Below, in pieces: positions 22,134 to 30,161 of a stretch of DNA of 64,000 nucleotides. Below the pieces are notes generated by a model. It searched no databases, had not been told where the DNA came from, and saw only the letters and a program-made list of their open reading frames with translations. This DNA comes from CAVQHY01 sp963712465 (lineage in GTDB: Bacteria; Actinomycetota; Thermoleophilia; Gaiellales; Gaiellaceae). The stretch spans positions 62,001 through 126,000 of the forward strand of contig CAVQHY010000010.1 of the NCBI GenBank assembly GCA_963712465.1, in the 5' to 3' direction. The translations under genes and the position numbers were made by a program. Each line of letters opens with the position of its first letter. The stretch's first letter is position 1.

Positions 22134-22808
22134 ATGAATATGCCGCCGATCGTGTCTCCGCCGGAGTGGGAGGCCGCCCGCCAGGAACTTTTGGCGAAGG
22201 AGAAGGAACTCACCCGCGCCCGCGATGCGCTGGCCGCCGAGCGCCGTCGGATGCCGAGGATGGCCGTGGAGAAGGAGTATCGCTTCGAGGGTCCGAACGG
22301 CCCGGCGAGCCTGCTCGACGTGTTCGAAGGGCGCCGTCAGCTGATTGTCTACCGCTTCTTCTACGAGCCCGGCGTGGCCGACTGGCCGAAGGGTGGCTGC
22401 CGCGGCTGCTCGTTCCTCGCCGATCAGGTCGCCCACCCCGGCCATCTCAATGCCCGCGACACCACCCTCGCGTTCGTCTCGCGCGCGCCGCAGCCTGACA
22501 TCAAGCGCTGGAAGACGCGGATGGGCTGGGAGATCCCGTGGTACACGATCACAGACGACTTCGACGCAGACTTCGGCGTGGACGAGTGGCACGGCACCAA
22601 TGCCTTTGTCCGTGACGGCGAGCGGATCTTCCGCACCTACTTCGTCAACAGTCGCGGCGACGAGGCGATGGGAAGCACCTGGAGCTATCTCGACCTGACC
22701 GCGCTCGGGCGCCAGGAGGAGTGGGAGGACTCGCCCGAGGGCTATCCGCAGACTCCGCCCTACCAATGGTGGAACCTCCACGACGAGTACGGCGGAACAC
22801 ATCCCTAG
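22134..22808 (+). CDS. DUF899 thioredoxin-fold protein
   Basis: A 224-residue DUF899 protein. The N-terminal part reads VSPPEWEAARQELLAKEKEL and RMAVEKEYRFEGPNGP. A thioredoxin-like core has a GCRGCSFLADQVAH motif with two Cys two residues apart. The C-terminal part reads VDEWHGTNAFVRDG and ends in YQWWNLHDEYG. These proteins are predicted thiol-disulfide oxidoreductases. GAAGGAGG lies just before the ATG. It lies between copies 2 and 3 of the direct repeat, and its stop is 5 bases before copy 3. Confidence 0.88.
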   Translation: MNMPPIVSPPEWEAARQELLAKEKELTRARDALAAERRRMPRMAVEKEYRFEGPNGPASLLDVFEGRRQLIVYRFFYEPGVADWPKGGCRGCSFLADQVAHPGHLNARDTTLAFVSRAPQPDIKRWKTRMGWEIPWYTITDDFDADFGVDEWHGTNAFVRDGERIFRTYFVNSRGDEAMGSTWSYLDLTALGRQEEWEDSPEGYPQTPPYQWWNLHDEYGGTHP

Positions 22809-22813
22809 TCTCG

Positions 22814-22836
22814 CTACATAGCGGTGTCAGTTAGAT
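22814..22836 (+). repeat. Direct repeat, copy 3 of 3
   Basis: Contains CTACATAGCGGTGTCAG then TTAGAT; one base differs from copies 1 and 2 in the shared 23 positions near the end. It begins 5 bases after the DUF899 stop. Confidence 0.75.
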
Positions 22837-22912
22837 GACCCATTCGGAGAGGAAGCAGCCGCTGGAAGCTCGGAACCTCCCCCTGTCCGGCCAGCTTCCT
22901 ACCCTTGCTCAG

Positions 22913-22990
22913 ATGGACTGGACGATCGTCGCGACCACGCTCGGCGCGGCGCTAGTTGCCGGTGGGTTCGGCTACCTGAGCGCTCGCGGG
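22913..22990 (+). pseudogene. N-terminal fragment of a membrane protein
   Basis: An ATG opens MDWTIVATTLGAALVAGGFG and then YLSARGQ, a typical membrane-protein start. It then runs into the 3' region of an opposing SnoaL gene, and the frame loses protein character. It is probably a gene cut by a rearrangement just after direct repeat 3. Confidence 0.4.
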
Positions 22991-23496
22991 CAAGGAAGCG
23001 TTTGCGACCGACCTCATGTTGCGGAGGCCCAGTGGAGCGCGACCGTCCAGCCGCGCTCCCATCCGAGAAGCGCTCAGGCCGTGGTCAGTGGCCGCCTCGG
23101 GCATCAGGCCGAGCTGGGTCATGACCTGAACCTGGTCGAAGTACAGGTGCGTTTCGGCGATTGTGTCGCCCTCTACCCGGAAAAGCTGCACTGCGCGGCC
23201 TGTCAGGCGCTTGTGCGTAGCCGGAACGTCCCCGGACGGCGAGGAGAGCGTGTCTTCGTGGTCGCCCTCGAACGTGAACTCCTGTGCAACCCAGTCCCCG
23301 GCCACCAACTCGTTCTTGACCGTCAAGCGAGCATCCGGGAACGCCCGTAGCCAAGCCATCGCATATTGCGTCGCCGCTTCGCGCCCCTCGATGTGCACGT
23401 CGCCGGGCGCCTCGAAATACGGTCTCCTCAGCGTTCAACTCGCGAATCCGACTCTCATCGACGAGCGTTGAATGCCTCGACGAACCTCGCCACCAT
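22952..23496 (-). pseudogene. SnoaL-like gene broken by two frameshifts
   Basis: Three reading frames must be joined to give a normal SnoaL domain. MVARFVEAFNAR (from the ATG at 23496) leads to DESRIRELNAEET in the second frame after a shift near 23470. YFEAPGDVHIEGREAATQYA follows in the third after a shift near 23425, running on to HLYFDQVQVMTQLGLMP. A true SnoaL protein would end near 23095; the frame continues for about 45 further codons into foreign sequence. It is a decayed gene unless the shifts are assembly errors. Confidence 0.65.
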
Positions 23497-23908
23497 CTGT
23501 TTCGCATCCGTCGATTACGGACCCTCCTTCGACATGTTCAGTCCCGCGAACATACGTGCATGCCAATCAGAGGTCAACGCCGAGACGGCGCACGACCAGA
23601 AACCGGCGTCTACCCAGCGGTGTGGGGCGAGGAGACAACTCGCGACCGGCTGGCTTCCGCTACACCGGGCGAAATCCGCTGATCGTCGCGAGGATGCTCG
23701 TGCAGGCGGGGCATCTTGCGCTGCTCGTCGCAGGCGACGTCGGGTTCGTCCTCGCCCTGCTCGCGTGGTCCTTCTCTGCGTCGGCATCAGCGCTCGTGCT
23801 ACCCGACGCTGATCGCCTCTCCTCAAGCTTCTGCGGCTGCATCGATGCGCGACCTCGACTACACCTGCGCCAGCGCCTCGTCGGCGGCTTCGATGGCGGT
23901 GGTTGGTC
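23497..23908. other. Gap, no gene supported
   Basis: Several short frames exist on both strands, but none has a recognisable domain. Composition is less GC-skewed by codon position than in neighbouring genes. Likely decayed accessory DNA. Confidence 0.4.
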
Positions 23909-24271
23909 TCATCGTTCTGTGTTGTGGTCGACTGGGTACGGCGCCCGACGGCTGATCTCCGGCGGCCCCCCATCGACTGTGACATGCACGACCGCGTCGG
24001 CAGCCACCCAAGCTGCGTCCCCGGCCGATACGACGTGCCGGGAAATCCACTCGAACCGCGTACGTTCCGCCTCCGCAAAGTTGCGCGTGAATTGACGGCG
24101 AACCTCCGGCCTTCCGACCCAGCGCTCATCGGCGCCGGTACCGATTAGGAGTACGTCAGGATCGTCAGCGAACAACTCTGTAACGCCGTCGACGTCCTTC
24201 GCTCCGTACCGCTCGGCGTAACGGTCGAGTGTCGCGCAAACAGCCTCCTCTGCTCCGCGATCCAGTCTCAT
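23909..24271 (-). CDS. SnoaL-like (DUF4440) protein, possibly C-terminally cut
   Basis: A 120-residue NTF2-fold protein (AEEAVCATLDRYAERYGAKD, VTELFADDPDVLLIGTGADE, VGRPEVRRQFTRNFAEAE, AWVAADAVVHVTVDGG). The fold's last strand, usually followed by a W-rich segment, is missing; after GGPPEIS the sequence becomes RRAPYPVDHNTER and stops. This may be a truncation. It is a distant paralogue of the gene at 21545. Confidence 0.65.
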   Translation of the reverse strand: MRLDRGAEEAVCATLDRYAERYGAKDVDGVTELFADDPDVLLIGTGADERWVGRPEVRRQFTRNFAEAERTRFEWISRHVVSAGDAAWVAADAVVHVTVDGGPPEISRRAPYPVDHNTER

Positions 24272-24335
24272 CGTGCCTCCCGCACTCGGTCGGAAGTAGC
24301 GACAATAGTTTCATGACGCGCGGCTACGAGAAATA

Positions 24336-24941
24336 CTAAGAGGCTTGCTTGCGGCTACCTCCCCCGAGGACGACGAGCGCGAGGATGATGAAGCCGATAC
24401 CGCTGAGAAGAAGCGCTATGCCGACGACGATGCCGAAGACCGCGATCTGCTCCGCCATGTAGGAGACGTTGAGCGCCGTCGCGAGGGCGGTCTCGGTCAC
24501 CCACGTGTTGCGTGCGCCGTTCGAGATGGGCTCGCCGTTGTCGTCCTTCGCGGCCGCCGCCTCGTCGCTCGTGCCCTTCGGGTCGTTTGGGTTCGCCGCG
24601 GCGACGAATCGGCCCATCTCCGCGTAGGTGAGGCCGCCCGACGATTCGAGCGCGTGGATGCGCATGTACTGGGCGAAACAGCGGGCGTCGGTTCCAGTCT
24701 TGATCTCCTTTCCCGCCACGTCGCACGACGGGATGGTGACGTTCGTGAGCCCGGCCTCTTGCACCGCCTTCTCGATCTCGGCCGGCTTCATGTCCGGCGA
24801 TCCGACGATGACCTCACGCGTCAGCTCGTCGCCCACGGTGCTGTGCGCATTGATGCCTAGGACCAGCGCTCCGATGCCGAAGGCGACCATGACGACACCG
24901 GCGGCGATTCCACCGATCTCGAGAACCCTGCGAGTACTCAT
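24336..24941 (-). CDS. Conserved actinobacterial membrane protein with two helices
   Basis: A 201-residue protein with an N-terminal helix (IGGIAAGVVMVAFGIGALVL, residues 9-28) and a C-terminal one (IVVGIALLLSGIGFIILALV, about 173-192). Between them lies a 130-residue loop with two Cys (PSCDVAG, ARCFAQYMRIHA) that could form a disulfide on the outside. The ending WVTETALATALN is typical of a conserved but uncharacterised family I have seen in Actinobacteria. GGAGG precedes the ATG by 6 bases. Function unknown. Confidence 0.75.
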   Translation of the reverse strand: MSTRRVLEIGGIAAGVVMVAFGIGALVLGINAHSTVGDELTREVIVGSPDMKPAEIEKAVQEAGLTNVTIPSCDVAGKEIKTGTDARCFAQYMRIHALESSGGLTYAEMGRFVAAANPNDPKGTSDEAAAAKDDNGEPISNGARNTWVTETALATALNVSYMAEQIAVFGIVVGIALLLSGIGFIILALVVLGGGSRKQAS

Positions 24942-25551
24942 ACTCCCGCCTCCCGCGTGGTCGTTCCTGCCATCACCGCATGCGGCCAGACTACCCGTTT
25001 GCGGGACGGTCTACTAGGTCGCTTCACCTGCTGCCAGAGGAACTCCTTCTGACGCAATCTATGGGCTAACCGTCCAGCAGCGGACCCCACCCGCTGAAGG
25101 CCGGCCAGCGAGGACCTGCGTCCTCCTCTCCGGTTCACAGAAGCCAGGCAAGAATGGGTGCGGCGGCACTCGAGACGAAGATCAGCCCGTCCCTCGTCGG
25201 CGACGTGATCGACCTGTTCGTCCGCCGCGAGGACGCGGAGGCGATGGTCGCCGCGTGGGACCGCGATGAGCCCGCGGACGCTGGGGCGCTCGAGGTCGTC
25301 GAGGTCAAGCTCCCTCGACCTTCGCCGATCCAGGCGAAAAAAGAGACAGCCCCCACCGTCGCGGTCTCCCCCTTCCTTCCGAGTGCCGAGTACGGACGAT
25401 CCCTAGTGCCGGCGCCGGCGGGATCGGTGCTCAGGCGTCGAGCTCGGCGGCAGCGGCAGGAGTTAGAGCTCCCTTTGCCCGCGGCATTACCCGCGGTCGA
25501 AACCGTCGTCATTCGGGCAACAAAAAGGCCCCGTTTCCGGGGCCTTTCCGA
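24942..25551. other. Gap containing one doubtful frame and a terminator
   Basis: Apart from the doubtful frame from 25154 and the tRNA terminator at 25522, I see nothing firm in these 610 bases. It is the right end of the accessory region. Confidence 0.4.
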
Positions 25552-25606
25552 TCGGGACGGGGAGATTCGAACTCCCGACCTCTTGACCCCCAGTCAAGCG
25601 CGCTAA
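25154..25606 (+). CDS. Doubtful small protein, probably a gene fragment
   Basis: The first about 55 codons are protein-like (VIDLFVRREDAEAMVAAWDR). They resemble small acidic proteins with an FVRREDA helix that I associate with accessory regions of this group. The rest of the frame runs across the tRNA terminator and the tRNA-Pro gene on the other strand and is not credible. Probably only the N-terminal part was once a gene. Confidence 0.25.
   Translation: MGAAALETKISPSLVGDVIDLFVRREDAEAMVAAWDRDEPADAGALEVVEVKLPRPSPIQAKKETAPTVAVSPFLPSAEYGRSLVPAPAGSVLRRRARRQRQELELPLPAALPAVETVVIRATKRPRFRGLSDRDGEIRTPDLLTPSQAR
25522..25547 (-). terminator. Intrinsic terminator of tRNA-Pro
   Basis: A perfect 10-bp GC-rich stem (AAAGGCCCCG on the plus strand) closed by a GAAA tetraloop on the minus strand, followed by TTTTT. 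It starts 4 bases after the tRNA end. A textbook rho-independent terminator. Confidence 0.9.
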
Positions 25607-25626
25607 CCAGGCTGCGCCACGTCCCG
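25552..25626 (-). tRNA. tRNA-Pro (anticodon GGG)
   Basis: A 75-base cloverleaf with no encoded CCA. The acceptor is CGGGACG/CGTCCCG with the C1-G72 pair typical of tRNA-Pro and discriminator A. D stem GCGC; anticodon stem CTTGA/TCAAG with loop CTGGGGG (anticodon GGG); T arm GGGAG-TTCGAAT-CTCCC. It lies at the end of the proS transcript unit, downstream of the XRE gene. Its 3' half recurs, inverted, at 20802-20845. Confidence 0.97.
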
Positions 25627-25665
25627 TCGCGCGACGAGTCTATCGCGCCGCGCCGCCGGTCGGGC

Positions 25666-25962
25666 TCAGCCGAGGCGCTTGTAGAGCCGGTCGACGAGGT
25701 CCGGCATCGTCTCCAGCTTCGACGTGATGACTCGGATCCGGTACTCGCGGAAGTGGGCGGGCTCGACCTTCAGCGCCTTGGCGAGAGACTTGATCACGTC
25801 GTTCGAGGGAACCGGCCGGTTCCCGTGGACGAGGTGGTTCAGGTACCCCGCGGACAGCCCGGTCTTGTCCGCCAGCGCCCGGTAGGTCACCCCCGTCTCC
25901 GCCATCAGCTCCTGCACGGTCTTCCCGAACGGCTCGGTGGAGTAGCGGCGCTTGCGTGCCAT
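25666..25962 (-). CDS. XRE-family helix-turn-helix regulator
   Basis: A 98-residue protein. The HTH_3 domain spans about residues 12-72 (VQELMAETGVTYRALADKTG, then LSAGYLNHLVHGNRPVP and KALKVEPAHFREYRIRVI). A C-terminal helix (LETMPDLVDRLYKRL) may dimerise. It starts 3 bases after the proS stop, so it is co-transcribed with proS. Candidate regulator of its own operon or of the adjacent tRNA. Confidence 0.85.
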   Translation of the reverse strand: MARKRRYSTEPFGKTVQELMAETGVTYRALADKTGLSAGYLNHLVHGNRPVPSNDVIKSLAKALKVEPAHFREYRIRVITSKLETMPDLVDRLYKRLG

Positions 25963-25965
25963 GGC

Positions 25966-27645
25966 TCAGAGCAGCGTAGCGACCCTCGAGGCAACGTGCC
26001 CGGCGGCGACCCGCTCCTCGGCACGGTCGCGCCGGACGAGCAGGTCGACCTGGCCGTCCTCGAGCGCCTTCTTGCCGACGGTGATCCTGACAGGACAGCC
26101 GATCAGGTCGGCGTCGGCGAACTTCTCGCCCGGACGGCGGTCACGGTCGTCGAGCAGGACGGAGAAGCCGGCGGCCTGGAGCTCGCCCTGGACGAGCTCG
26201 GCCAGGCCGAGTGCCTCGGGCCCGGCGGCGCCGATCGCGACCACTTCGACGTCGAACGGCGCCAGCGGCCGGGGCCACGCGATCCCCCCCTCGTCGTGGT
26301 GCTGCTCGACGGCAGCGGCGAGGATCCGGCCGGGCCCGATCCCGTACGACCCCATCACGAGCGGCTTCTCCACCCCGCCCTCGTCCAGGAACGTCGCGTC
26401 GAGAGGAAGCGAGTAGCGGGTGCCGAGCTTGAAGATGTGACCGACCTCGATCGCGGTCTGGAAGCGCAACCGGCCGCCACAGCGATGGCACGAGTCGCCG
26501 TCGAGGGGCTCGCGGATGTCCGCGAAGCGCGGCTCGAAGTCGCGCCCGGCCTCGACGCCGCGCAGGTGCCGGCCCGTTCTGTTGGCGCCCGCGACGAACT
26601 GGCCGGTCCGAAGCACCTCGTCCGCGACGATCTCCCCGCCGAACCCGACCGGCCCGAGCGAGCCCGGGTCGGCGCCGAACGCCTCGCGGATCTCCTCCCC
26701 GGTCGCCGGTCGAAACCCCGATCCGAGCGCCGAGACCAGTTTCGGCTCGCTCAACCTGTCGTCGCCGCGAACCAGCCCGAGCACGAGCTTCCCGTCGTCC
26801 GTGACGACGGGCATCGCCTTCGAGGTCGCCGCCGCGTCGATCCCGAGGAACCCGGCCAGCGCCTCGATCGTCTCGATTCCCGGCGTCTCGACCTCCTCCG
26901 GAGTGTCGAGGCTCGCGGGGAACTCGGGTGCGCGGGGCACCGCGCGCGCGATCTCGAGATCCGCCGCGTAGTCCCCGTTCTCGCACATCACGAGCGTGTT
27001 CTCCCCGGAGCCCCCGGGCGCGAGGTAGTCGATCGACTCGCTCCCGCCCATCATCCCGGACTCGGCCTGAACGGCGAAGACCTCGATCCCGCAACGCTCG
27101 AAGATCCGCTCGTATGCCTGTGCATGGAGCCAGAAGCTCCGATCGAGACCGTCGTCGTCGGCGTCGAACGAATACGAGTCCTTCATGATGAACTCGCGCA
27201 CGCGGAGGAGGCCGCCGCGCGGACGCGGCTCGTCGCGGTCCTTCGTCTGGAAGTGGTACCAGATCTGCGGAAGCTCCCTGTAGCTCTGGATCTCGACGGC
27301 GTGGAACGTCACCGTCTCCTCGTGGGTCATCGGCAGCACAAACGGCCGTCCGGCCCGGTCCTCGAGCTTGAACAGCTCGGGGATCGCGTAGCGGCCCGTA
27401 CGCTCCCACAGCTCCGCCGGTGTCAGCACCGGGCACAGCAGCTCCTGGCCGCCGATCGCGTCCATCTCCTCGCGCACGATCTGGACAGCCTTCTGGTGCA
27501 CGCGCCACCCGAGCGGCATGTACGTCCACAGACCGGCGCTTACCTGGCGGATGAACCCGCCCCGAACGAGCAGTCTGTGACTGACCGCCTCGGCATCCGC
27601 CGGAGCGTCCCGGAGCGTCGGGATGAACAGCTGGGACGCGCGCAT
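25966..27645 (-). CDS. proS: Prolyl-tRNA synthetase, bacterial type
   Basis: Charges tRNA-Pro with proline. At 559 residues it is the bacterial class II form with an inserted editing (INS) domain. Motif 1 lies around GGFIRQVSAGLWTYMPLG, motif 2 around FHFQ/IWYHFQTKDRDEPRPRGG and motif 3 at VMGSYGIGPGRI. The INS domain (about 220-390) includes ATSKAMPVVTDDGKLVLGLV. A CHRCGG pair near residue 396 could bind zinc. The C-terminal anticodon-binding domain ends the protein. It is the second-last protein gene of the rpsB operon and lies next to a tRNA-Pro gene. Confidence 0.96.
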   Translation of the reverse strand: MRASQLFIPTLRDAPADAEAVSHRLLVRGGFIRQVSAGLWTYMPLGWRVHQKAVQIVREEMDAIGGQELLCPVLTPAELWERTGRYAIPELFKLEDRAGRPFVLPMTHEETVTFHAVEIQSYRELPQIWYHFQTKDRDEPRPRGGLLRVREFIMKDSYSFDADDDGLDRSFWLHAQAYERIFERCGIEVFAVQAESGMMGGSESIDYLAPGGSGENTLVMCENGDYAADLEIARAVPRAPEFPASLDTPEEVETPGIETIEALAGFLGIDAAATSKAMPVVTDDGKLVLGLVRGDDRLSEPKLVSALGSGFRPATGEEIREAFGADPGSLGPVGFGGEIVADEVLRTGQFVAGANRTGRHLRGVEAGRDFEPRFADIREPLDGDSCHRCGGRLRFQTAIEVGHIFKLGTRYSLPLDATFLDEGGVEKPLVMGSYGIGPGRILAAAVEQHHDEGGIAWPRPLAPFDVEVVAIGAAGPEALGLAELVQGELQAAGFSVLLDDRDRRPGEKFADADLIGCPVRITVGKKALEDGQVDLLVRRDRAEERVAAGHVASRVATLL

Positions 27646-27655
27646 CGCGTCGCGC

Positions 27656-28810
27656 CTACGCGGGCTGCTCGGCTGGCTCTTCGACCGGACGCTGCGCCGC
27701 CTCGGCCATCAGGAGAGCCGCGGGCTTCGCCAGCTTCAGCCGCTTCGGCCGCTCCATGCCCGCCTCGATCCAGCGGTCGATCTCGTGGAAGAGCTCGTCG
27801 ATCAGGATGTCCGAGGACACCTTCTTGAGCACACGCCCGTGTGCGTAGATGAAGCCGGTCTCACGCCCACCCGCGATGCCGAAATCCGCGTCGCCTGCCT
27901 CTCCAGGCCCGTTGACGGCACAGCCCATGACGGCGACCTCGAACGCCTCCGGATAGGCTTTCAGCCGCTCCTCGACGACGGTGGCGAGGCTCTCGACGCC
28001 GACGTTGTCCCGACCGCACGACGGACAGGAGATCATCACCGGGCCGCGCTCGCGCAGGCCGAGGGCCTTCAGGATCTCCCAGGCGACCTCGACCTCCTTG
28101 ACCGGGTCGGCGGTGAGGGAGATCCGGATCGTGTCGCCGATCCCGTCCATCAGCAACGAGCCGACGCCGATCGCGCTCTTGATCGAGCCGGTCGACGGCG
28201 GCCCCGCCTCCGTAACACCTAGGTGGAGCGGATACGGGACCTTCTCGGCGAGGCGCCGGTAGGCGCGGATCATCGTCGGCACGGAGCTCGACTTGACGGA
28301 GATCGCGAAGTCACGGTAGTCCATCGACTCGAGCAGCCGCACCTGCTCGAGCGCCTCCTCGACGAGCGCGGCGGCGGTGTCCTCCTGCGCGAGGGCGATC
28401 AGATGCTTCGGCAGCGAGCCAGAGTTCGCGCCGATGCGCATCGGGATCCCCTTCGCCTTCGCAGAGGCGACGACCTCGGCGACCCTGTCGGGCCCTCCGA
28501 TGTTGCCGGGGTTGATCCGCACCTTCGCGACACCCGCCTCGATCGCCCTCAGCGCGAGCGAGGCGTTGAAATGGATGTCGGCGACGATCGGGAGCGGGCT
28601 CAGGTAGACGAGCTTGCGGAGCGCGTCGGCGTCCTCGAGCTTCGGCACGGCGACGCGGACGACCTCGCAGCCGGCGGAGGCGAGGCGCCCGATCTGCTCC
28701 ATCGTCGCGTCGACGTCGTGCGTATACGTGAGCGTCATCGACTGCACGACCACCGGCGCGCCGCCGCCCATCGGGACGCTTCCGACCTCGATCCGCGCCT
28801 GGCTTGGCAT
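27656..28810 (-). CDS. ispG: 4-hydroxy-3-methylbut-2-enyl diphosphate synthase
   Basis: MEP-pathway enzyme converting methylerythritol cyclodiphosphate to HMBPP using a 4Fe-4S cluster. At 384 residues it has the usual bacterial length. The TIM barrel runs to about residue 255 (VVVQSMTLTYTHDVDATMEQ, RINPGNIG). The cluster-binding C-terminal domain has CPSCGRDN and GCAVNGPGEA. Together with dxr in the same operon it gives two MEP steps here. A short gap to proS suggests co-transcription. Confidence 0.96.
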   Translation of the reverse strand: MPSQARIEVGSVPMGGGAPVVVQSMTLTYTHDVDATMEQIGRLASAGCEVVRVAVPKLEDADALRKLVYLSPLPIVADIHFNASLALRAIEAGVAKVRINPGNIGGPDRVAEVVASAKAKGIPMRIGANSGSLPKHLIALAQEDTAAALVEEALEQVRLLESMDYRDFAISVKSSSVPTMIRAYRRLAEKVPYPLHLGVTEAGPPSTGSIKSAIGVGSLLMDGIGDTIRISLTADPVKEVEVAWEILKALGLRERGPVMISCPSCGRDNVGVESLATVVEERLKAYPEAFEVAVMGCAVNGPGEAGDADFGIAGGRETGFIYAHGRVLKKVSSDILIDELFHEIDRWIEAGMERPKRLKLAKPAALLMAEAAQRPVEEPAEQPA

Positions 28811-28826
28811 CGCCCTGAGTCTATCG

Positions 28827-28881
28827 GCCGGGATCGCTGGATCCCGGCGAGAGCCCTGACGCGCGCCGTCCCGCAGGGACG
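28827..28881. terminator. Two perfect hairpins between rseP and ispG
   Basis: A 9-bp stem GCCGGGATC/GATCCCGGC with loop GCTG (28827-28848) and a 6-bp stem CGTCCC/GGGACG (28867-28881). A weaker CCCGGGAC stem follows. They may attenuate or process the operon mRNA ahead of ispG. Confidence 0.5.
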
Positions 28882-28937
28882 TGGCCCGGGACCTGTCCCC
28901 GGGACATGACTCCTCAGGGCATGTGGCTCCTCCGGCG

Positions 28938-30161
28938 TCAGCCGCCGTTCAGGCGGCCGATGTCGTTCGACAGGCCGATCACGAAGAGCAGGAGCACGAC
29001 GACGATCCCGACCGCCGAGATGCGCTCGTAGACGACGCGGGGAATCGCACGGCCCCGGATCTTCTCGGCGATCGACATCGCGATGTGCCCGCCGTCGAGC
29101 GGCAGGAGCGGAAGCAGGTTGAGCAGCGCCAGCGAGAGGCTGATGAAGGCGAGGATCCGCAGGTAGACGCGGAAGCCCTGGTCCAGCGCCTGACTCGAGC
29201 CCTGGACGATTCCCACCGGGCTCGAGACCTCGTCGCGGCTGGAGCCCGTGACGATCCCACCGAGGGAGCCGAAGATCGCTTTCGTCACGTACCAGGTCTC
29301 CTTCGCCGCCAGGCTGAGCGCCTGCAGCGGCCCGTAGCTCTCGTAGACGGCGTCGAGGACGAAACCGAGCCTGAACGCGCCGTCGAGCTCGCGGGGCCGG
29401 GCGGGGCCGAGGTCGATCGTCTTCTCGCCCCGGTCGACCGTGACGGTGATCGGTCTTCCCTTCGAATCGCGGATCGTCTGCGAAATGTCCTTGGCAGCGA
29501 CGGGCTTGCCGCCGATCGAGACGATCTCGTCGCCCGGCTCGAGCCCCATCCGCAGCGCCGGCGAGTCGGGCACGACCTCACCGACCGTTGCCTTGACCCC
29601 CACGGGGACGCCTGCCATGAAGACGATCGCCAGAAGCACGATCGCCAGGACGAGGTTCGCGCCCGGGCCGGCACCGATCACGGTGATCCGCTTCCAGGCC
29701 GGCGCCCGCCAGTAGGCCTCCGGGGAGCACGCGTCGTCGAGGTCGGTCAGGCCGCGGTCGGCGTCCTTTCGCGCGCCATCGGACAGAGTCGACGCGTCGA
29801 CCGTGCGCCTAAGTGTCTCGATCTCGGTGCGCGCGTCCTCGTGCCGCCCCTCGTCGATCGTCTGCTTCGTCCGCGCCACGTGGCCGGCGAGCCAGGGAGC
29901 CTCCTCGACGGCACGCCCCATGTGCGCCTCGAGGTCGGCGCCCGCAGGCTGGTGCATGCCGGGGATCTTCACGTACCCGCCGAGCGGGATCGATCCGATC
30001 CCGTACTCGATGCCGTTTCGAACGCGCTTGACGAGCGGCGGTGGAAAGAACACGTAGAACTTCCTCGGGCGCATCCTCACGGAGACCGCGGCGAAGAAGT
30101 GCCCGGCCTCGTGGATGAGGATCAGGAACGTGAGCCCGGCGATCGCGACGACGAGGTTCAC
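28938..30161 (-). CDS. rseP: Site-2 metalloprotease RseP (M50)
   Basis: A 407-residue intramembrane protease that cuts anti-sigma factors or signal-peptide remnants. The zinc site is LIHEAGHFF near residue 18, and the third ligand is in NLLPLLPLDGGH near residue 370. One PDZ domain lies around residues 190-260 (GEVVPDSPALRMGLEPGDEI). Four membrane segments. A 60-residue charged helical insert (AHMGRAVEEAPWLAGHVART, then DARTEIETLRRTVDAST) before the second helix is unusual. The GTG start overlaps the dxr stop (GTGA). Confidence 0.92.
   Translation of the reverse strand: MNLVVAIAGLTFLILIHEAGHFFAAVSVRMRPRKFYVFFPPPLVKRVRNGIEYGIGSIPLGGYVKIPGMHQPAGADLEAHMGRAVEEAPWLAGHVARTKQTIDEGRHEDARTEIETLRRTVDASTLSDGARKDADRGLTDLDDACSPEAYWRAPAWKRITVIGAGPGANLVLAIVLLAIVFMAGVPVGVKATVGEVVPDSPALRMGLEPGDEIVSIGGKPVAAKDISQTIRDSKGRPITVTVDRGEKTIDLGPARPRELDGAFRLGFVLDAVYESYGPLQALSLAAKETWYVTKAIFGSLGGIVTGSSRDEVSSPVGIVQGSSQALDQGFRVYLRILAFISLSLALLNLLPLLPLDGGHIAMSIAEKIRGRAIPRVVYERISAVGIVVVLLLFVIGLSNDIGRLNGG

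Noticed and set aside
21423..22836. A true integron cassette array
   Set aside because: Only one of three repeats has the GTTRRRY core, no RYYYAAC partner or foldable attC was found, and no integron integrase is in the window. Kept only as a cassette-like observation.
25154..25606. A 150-residue protein reading across the tRNA gene
   Set aside because: The second half is antisense to a tRNA and its terminator; only the first about 55 codons look protein-like, so it is listed at low confidence.
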